This document shows positions 30,712 to 31,068 of a DNA stretch of 31,068 bases, piece by piece. Made by a program: the position numbers and the translations under genes. The notes under the pieces are model-generated. The model saw nothing but the letters and a program-made list of their open reading frames with translations. It was not told the origin of the DNA and did not search any database. This DNA is from Clostridiaceae bacterium UBA4839 (lineage in GTDB: Bacteria; Bacillota; Clostridia; Clostridiales; Caloramatoraceae): the NCBI GenBank assembly GCA_002400085.1, contig DHEX01000041.1, forward strand, positions 1 to 31,068, in the 5' to 3' direction. Numbering within the stretch: the stretch's first letter is position 1; every line of letters starts with the position of its first letter.

Positions 30712-31068
30712 TTAACCCTTAACAGCTCCTGCTACTAAGCCCTTAGCTATAAATTTCTGCAGTGCCATAAAGATTATAGTAATTGGAAGAGCTGCCATAA
30801 GTGCAGCAGCTGAATATTGTGTCCAGTGTGCTGAGAACTTATTATTTATAAAACTTTGAAGTCCTAATGTCATAGTATAGTTTCCAGAATCCTTAAGTAA
30901 TGCACTTGACATAGGGAATTCGCTGTATATTCCTATAAAACAGAATAAGAATATTACTGCTATCATAGGTCTTGAAAGAGGCATTATTATCTTCCAGAAT
31001 ATTTTCCAATGGCTGGCTCCATCTACCATAGCTGCCTCATCAAGTTCTATTGGAATCCCATCAAAATA
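30712..31068 (-). CDS. malG: maltose/maltodextrin ABC permease MalG, C-terminal part
   Basis: The frame runs off the right edge, and 118 residues of the C-terminus are present. The cytoplasmic EAA loop that contacts the ATPase is complete: Leu-Asp-Glu-Ala-Ala-Met-Val-Asp-Gly-Ala-Ser, then Ile-Met-Pro-Leu-Ser-Arg-Pro. Two helices follow, then the end Gly-Leu-Val-Ala-Gly-Ala-Val-Lys-Gly, much like MalG proteins. It should pair with MalF and a solute-binding protein encoded outside the window and import maltodextrins released by the GH13 lipoprotein. Confidence 0.88.
   Translation of the reverse strand, partial: YFDGIPIELDEAAMVDGASHWKIFWKIIMPLSRPMIAVIFLFCFIGIYSEFPMSSALLKDSGNYTMTLGLQSFINNKFSAHWTQYSAAALMAALPITIIFMALQKFIAKGLVAGAVKG

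Overview
The window is AT-rich (about 30% G+C by eye). It has strong GGAGG-type ribosome binding sites, several TTG starts and Firmicute-type genes: a B12-riboswitch-controlled ECF transporter, a sigma-54 enhancer-binding regulator, a LacI-type maltodextrin regulator and a M16C peptidase. It looks like chromosomal DNA of a Clostridium or close relative. No rRNA, tRNA, phage genes, transposase gene or CRISPR array was seen.

Layout. 1-1436: start of a leftward gene cut by the window edge, then a lipoprotein with a stalk-like domain. 1437-2960: a leftward 4Fe-4S protein and a divergent Crp/Fnr-type regulator, with two near-identical GTAAC-N4-GTTAC palindromes between them. 3287-5870: a TldD/TldE (PmbA) pair. 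6171-10971 (leftward): a sigma-54 activator, then a sigma-54-type promoter, a 2,3-diaminopropionate ammonia-lyase and an AGCS amino-acid symporter. 11274-12620: a RelA/SpoT-domain nucleotide synthetase behind a structured leader. 12792-16962 (leftward): peptidase T and a M16C metalloprotease.

17295-24154 (leftward) is the most interesting block. A consensus-like promoter and a cobalamin riboswitch with an intrinsic terminator precede a lipoprotein with a DUF4430 (transcobalamin beta-domain-like) module, a secreted protein with a prenyltransferase-like alpha/alpha repeat domain, EcfT, a fused double EcfA, an S component and an AEC permease. In animal intrinsic factor and transcobalamin the alpha/alpha barrel and the DUF4430-like domain sit in one chain. 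Here they appear as two exported proteins next to a cobalamin ECF transporter, suggesting a split surface capture system for corrinoids.

24356-25243 is phosphatidylserine decarboxylase. 25503-31068 is a maltodextrin locus: beta-phosphoglucomutase, a GH13 lipoprotein, a divergent LacI regulator with matching operators at both promoters, a short alpha-glucan phosphorylase and the end of a MalG permease.

Almost every intergenic gap also carries members of at least five palindromic repeat families (called R1 to R5 here). They lie mostly at gene 3' ends or between convergent genes, and none has a protein of its own in this window.
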